Below, one piece after another: positions 6,089 through 8,259 of a stretch of 8,259 nucleotides of DNA. The position numbers and the translations under genes were made by a program. The DNA is from Sphingobacteriaceae bacterium (GTDB lineage: Bacteria > Bacteroidota > Bacteroidia > Sphingobacteriales > Sphingobacteriaceae): NCBI GenBank assembly GCA_947458775.1, contig CANGZX010000022.1, forward strand, positions 1 to 8,259, given 5' to 3'. Numbering within the stretch: position 1 is the stretch's first letter; each line of letters opens with the position of its first letter. The notes below the pieces were generated by a model. It did not search any database and was not told the origin of the DNA. It saw only the letters and a list, made by a program, of their open reading frames with translations.

Positions 6089-7411
6089 ATGAAAATACCA
6101 GCACTACCAGGTTTTGAGCAGGCAGCATTTCAGAAGTATGTAAAAAATACCGGCTGGTTGCTAGCAGGCAAACTTTTAAGTTTGGTAGTGGGCTTTATCA
6201 TAGCCCGTTATTTAGGCCCCTATGCGTTTGGCGATTTAAGCTTTGCCGATGCCTTTGCCGCTCTTTTTGCTGCAGTGGGCACACTGGGTTTAGATAGTTT
6301 TATTATTCGCGAAATCATACAACACCCCGATAAACGTGACGAAATTTTAGGCACCTCTTTGGTGATGCGCCTAGCCGCCAATGCGGTACTTATTCCGCTA
6401 GCTATTCTTACCTATTTGGCTTTTCGCCAATTATCTACCAACGAAACGGAGGTATCTCTGGCTCTCTTAATTGCTTTTTGTAGCTCGGCGGCTTTATTTA
6501 AGTCTTTCAATATTATCGATTCGTATTTTCAGTCGCAGGTTGCTTCTAAATATGTGGTGCATGTACAGAATGTATGTTTAGTGCTTTCCACCGGTGTTAA
6601 AATTGCTTTAATTTATAACCATGCACCAGTACTTTATTTTGCCGGGGCGCTGGTGTTCGATAGCGCTATTTTAGCTCTTGGCCTTCTGTTTATTTACAAG
6701 CGTAAACCGTTACATCTACATACCTGGACCTTCAATTGGGTACGGGCAAAATCGCTTATTCAACAATCATGGCCATTAATTTTAACAGCCGTAATGATTT
6801 CTATTTATATGAAAATAGATCAAGTGATGTTAAAATCGGCCGGTAGTAAAATTGTGGGTATTTACAGTGCAGCTGCCCGCATTAGCGAATCGTGGTATTT
6901 TATTCCCGTGGCTATAGTCACCTAGGTATTTCCGGCCATTATTCATGCCCGCAAAACTGATATTGAACGCTACCACAAACGCCTGCAAAATTTATACGAT
7001 TTATTGGTTGCAATCAGTTTGCCAGTAGCCATTTTGGTAAGCATTTTTGCCAATCAAATCATTCATATTTTATACGGAAATCCGTACCAAGGAGCAGGCA
7101 TTTTGTTATCTATTCATATTTGGTCGGGTATTTTTGTGTTTTTAGGAAGTGCCAGCAGCCAATTTTTATTAGCCGAAGGTTTCACCCTCATTTCCTTTTC
7201 GCGAACCGCTTTTGGGGCTTTGGTAAATGTAGTACTCAACCTATGGCTTATTCCTATATACGGTGCTTTGGGAGCATCTATTGCTACCCTTATTGCCTAT
7301 GCTAGTTCAACCTTTTTTATACTAGCCATTCCTCATACCCGAGAGCAGGGGCTTCGCATGTTAAAATCTCTGTTCTTAATATCAATCATTCAAAAAATAG
7401 TTAAAAAGTGA
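6089..7411 (+). pseudogene. Wzx/MATE-type polysaccharide flippase, interrupted by an in-frame TAG
   Basis: Members of the MOP superfamily (Wzx-like) flip lipid-linked oligosaccharides across the inner membrane for O-antigen, capsule or exopolysaccharide. The frame runs 440 codons, near the usual 420-500, but codon 279 (6923-6925) is TAG. Upstream (codons 1-278) are the family landmarks: an amphipathic N-terminus, ARYLGPYAFGDL (39-50), TLGLDSFIIREI (65-76), MKIDQVML (241-248), GIYSAAARISESWYFIP (257-273) and about eight hydrophobic segments. Immediately after the stop, without a frame change, VFPAII continues the family pattern, followed by further membrane segments including WLIPIYGALGASIAT. 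No ATG restarts the second part; the first in-frame alternative start is a TTG at 7004. Serine TCG to TAG is a plausible single change. Substrate specificity cannot be read from sequence. It is the first gene of an apparent operon, and its TGA overlaps the next start. The stop could also be a sequencing error. Confidence 0.85.
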
Positions 7412-8052
7412 AGGTGAAATATTCCAAATTAAGTTTACTGAAATGGCCCAAACTCAAGACCCTTTTGTCTTTTGGAACTAAAGGGTATTTAGCCGATATC
7501 GGTTGGATACGTTCTTTTGATACAGGGGCCCCGGTAGATGCAGAAGGCGTTTTCTTGCCTTGGGTTACTTATTCCTTTATCGATTTTATTAAAGATCGAA
7601 TAACAAAAAAACACGTAATTTTTGAATTCGGTTCCGGCAATTCTACTCTATTTTATGCCGAGCGGGCTAAAGAAGTGGTTTCCGTAGAACATCACCAAGC
7701 ATGGTATGACAAAATTAAATCGGCATCGCCTAAAAATGCGGAGCTTATATTTTGCGAATTAGTGCCCAATGGTGCTTACAGTAAAATGCCCCTTACTACG
7801 CAAAAAAAATATGATGTCATTATTGTAGATGGCCGCGATCGGGTAAATTGTTGCAAACAAGCCGTAGCTGCCTTAAGTAAAAACGGGGTGGTGGTGCTCG
7901 ACGATTCGGAACGTGATTTTTATGCCCCAGGTATTGCCTTTCTTAAAAAACAAGGCTTTAAAGAGCTAGCCTTTAGTGGCATTTCGCCTGGCTTATTTTA
8001 TTATAAAACCACGTCGGTATTTTACAAAACCGATAATTGTTTAGGTATTTAA
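7408..8052 (+). CDS. Class I SAM-dependent methyltransferase-like protein
   Basis: This 214-residue soluble protein has a Rossmann-type methyltransferase core. Motif I is FEFGSGNST (72-80), and an acidic residue at the end of the second strand in VVSVEHH (Glu94) would bind the ribose hydroxyls of SAM. DVIIVDGRDR (136-145) corresponds to the motif after the fourth strand, and VVVLDDSER (161-169) to the next strand. The N-terminal 60 residues contain several Trp and aromatic residues and do not look like a signal peptide. The start is GTG at 7408, which overlaps the flippase TGA by four bases (GTGA); the next in-frame ATG lies past motif I, so no better start exists. The neighbours suggest modification of a surface glycan or its precursor, but acceptor and product are unknown, and I do not recognise a named gene. 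Confidence 0.75.
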   Translation: MKVKYSKLSLLKWPKLKTLLSFGTKGYLADIGWIRSFDTGAPVDAEGVFLPWVTYSFIDFIKDRITKKHVIFEFGSGNSTLFYAERAKEVVSVEHHQAWYDKIKSASPKNAELIFCELVPNGAYSKMPLTTQKKYDVIIVDGRDRVNCCKQAVAALSKNGVVVLDDSERDFYAPGIAFLKKQGFKELAFSGISPGLFYYKTTSVFYKTDNCLGI

Positions 8053-8053
8053 T

Positions 8054-8259
8054 ATGACAAATTCGTTCATCAGTACAGGAGTAAAAGCTGCTTACGATGC
8101 GTATTATCAGGCGCACGATGAACAATGGCGTTTATTGGGTGCCCGCTACAAAGCCCAACACCTAGTGAATGTAAGTAAGGGCCATACTTTTAAAAAAGTA
8201 TTGGAAGTAGGTGCCGGCGATGGCAGTATTTTATATTACTTAGATCAATGGAAATTTGC
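8054..8259 (+). CDS. Class I SAM-dependent methyltransferase, N-terminal part (cut by window end)
   Basis: An ATG one base after the preceding stop opens a frame that runs off the window, showing 68 complete codons. After a polar N-terminus rich in Tyr, His and Gln (YDAYYQAHDEQWRLLGARYK, 14-33), the segment KVLEVGAGDGSIL (48-60) is a textbook SAM-binding motif I with the G-x-G-x-G pattern at 53-57. The opening resembles small-molecule or glycolipid methyltransferases of the type-11 group. Function beyond SAM binding cannot be assigned from this fragment. The 1-base spacing indicates the same transcript as the two genes upstream. Confidence 0.75.
   Translation, partial: MTNSFISTGVKAAYDAYYQAHDEQWRLLGARYKAQHLVNVSKGHTFKKVLEVGAGDGSILYYLDQWKF

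Noticed and set aside
7004..7411. A separate small membrane protein starting at TTG 7004
   Set aside because: It is the same frame and the same family continuing past the TAG, with homologous-looking residues before 7004, so it is better read as the 3' part of one interrupted gene.
7408..8259. Two adjacent methyltransferases as a possible tandem duplication
   Set aside because: The visible parts share only the general SAM-binding motif; the residues around it (FEFGSGNST versus LEVGAGDGS) and the N-termini differ, so they look like separate families.

Overview
The window is chromosomal DNA from a member of the Bacteroidota, most likely a Sphingobacteriales-like organism. The evidence is an adjacent pair of type IX secretion/gliding genes (gldJ and porV, found only in this phylum), promoter-like TAnnTTTG elements in four of the five intergenic regions (two exact matches beside strong gene starts), starts without Shine-Dalgarno sequences, and moderately AT-rich, uniform coding DNA. 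Nothing points to a phage, plasmid or insertion sequence. No RNA gene or CRISPR array is visible, and no gene-free stretch exceeds about 180 bases.

Layout. (1) 2-454 (+) is the C-terminal part of a small biotin carboxyl carrier protein of an acyl-CoA carboxylase. It converges on gldJ across a bidirectional terminator at 458-491. (2) gldJ (509-2101, -) and porV (2282-3445, +) diverge from a 180-base intergenic region holding candidate promoters for both. GldJ is a lipoprotein of the T9SS/gliding machinery and PorV an outer-membrane T9SS component. porV is followed after 7 bases by ispF (3453-3932, +), an isoprenoid enzyme starting at TTG. (3) A 51-residue FeoB-associated-type Cys-rich membrane protein lies at 3929-4084 (-), and its stop codon interlocks with that of ispF. 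(4) typA/bipA (4206-6014, +), a translational GTPase, is preceded by an exact -7 element, a 12-bp palindrome and a direct repeat, and is followed by a strong hairpin terminator. (5) From 6089 to the right edge runs a surface-polysaccharide-type operon: a Wzx/MATE-type flippase, a class I SAM-methyltransferase-like protein and the start of a second methyltransferase, spaced by a 4-base overlap and a 1-base gap.

The most notable feature is a single in-frame TAG at codon 279 of the flippase (6923-6925). The frame is otherwise open for 440 codons and homologous in character on both sides, so this is a recent nonsense mutation, a sequencing error or, much less likely, programmed readthrough. Because the downstream genes are tightly coupled, the stop could also affect their expression. 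Apart from this, the genes are recognisable families, and I see no convincing undescribed system. The more original points are regulatory and architectural: a promoter whose -33 element sits in the loop of the preceding terminator with an almost leaderless start, interlocked stop codons, and the palindrome/repeat upstream of typA.
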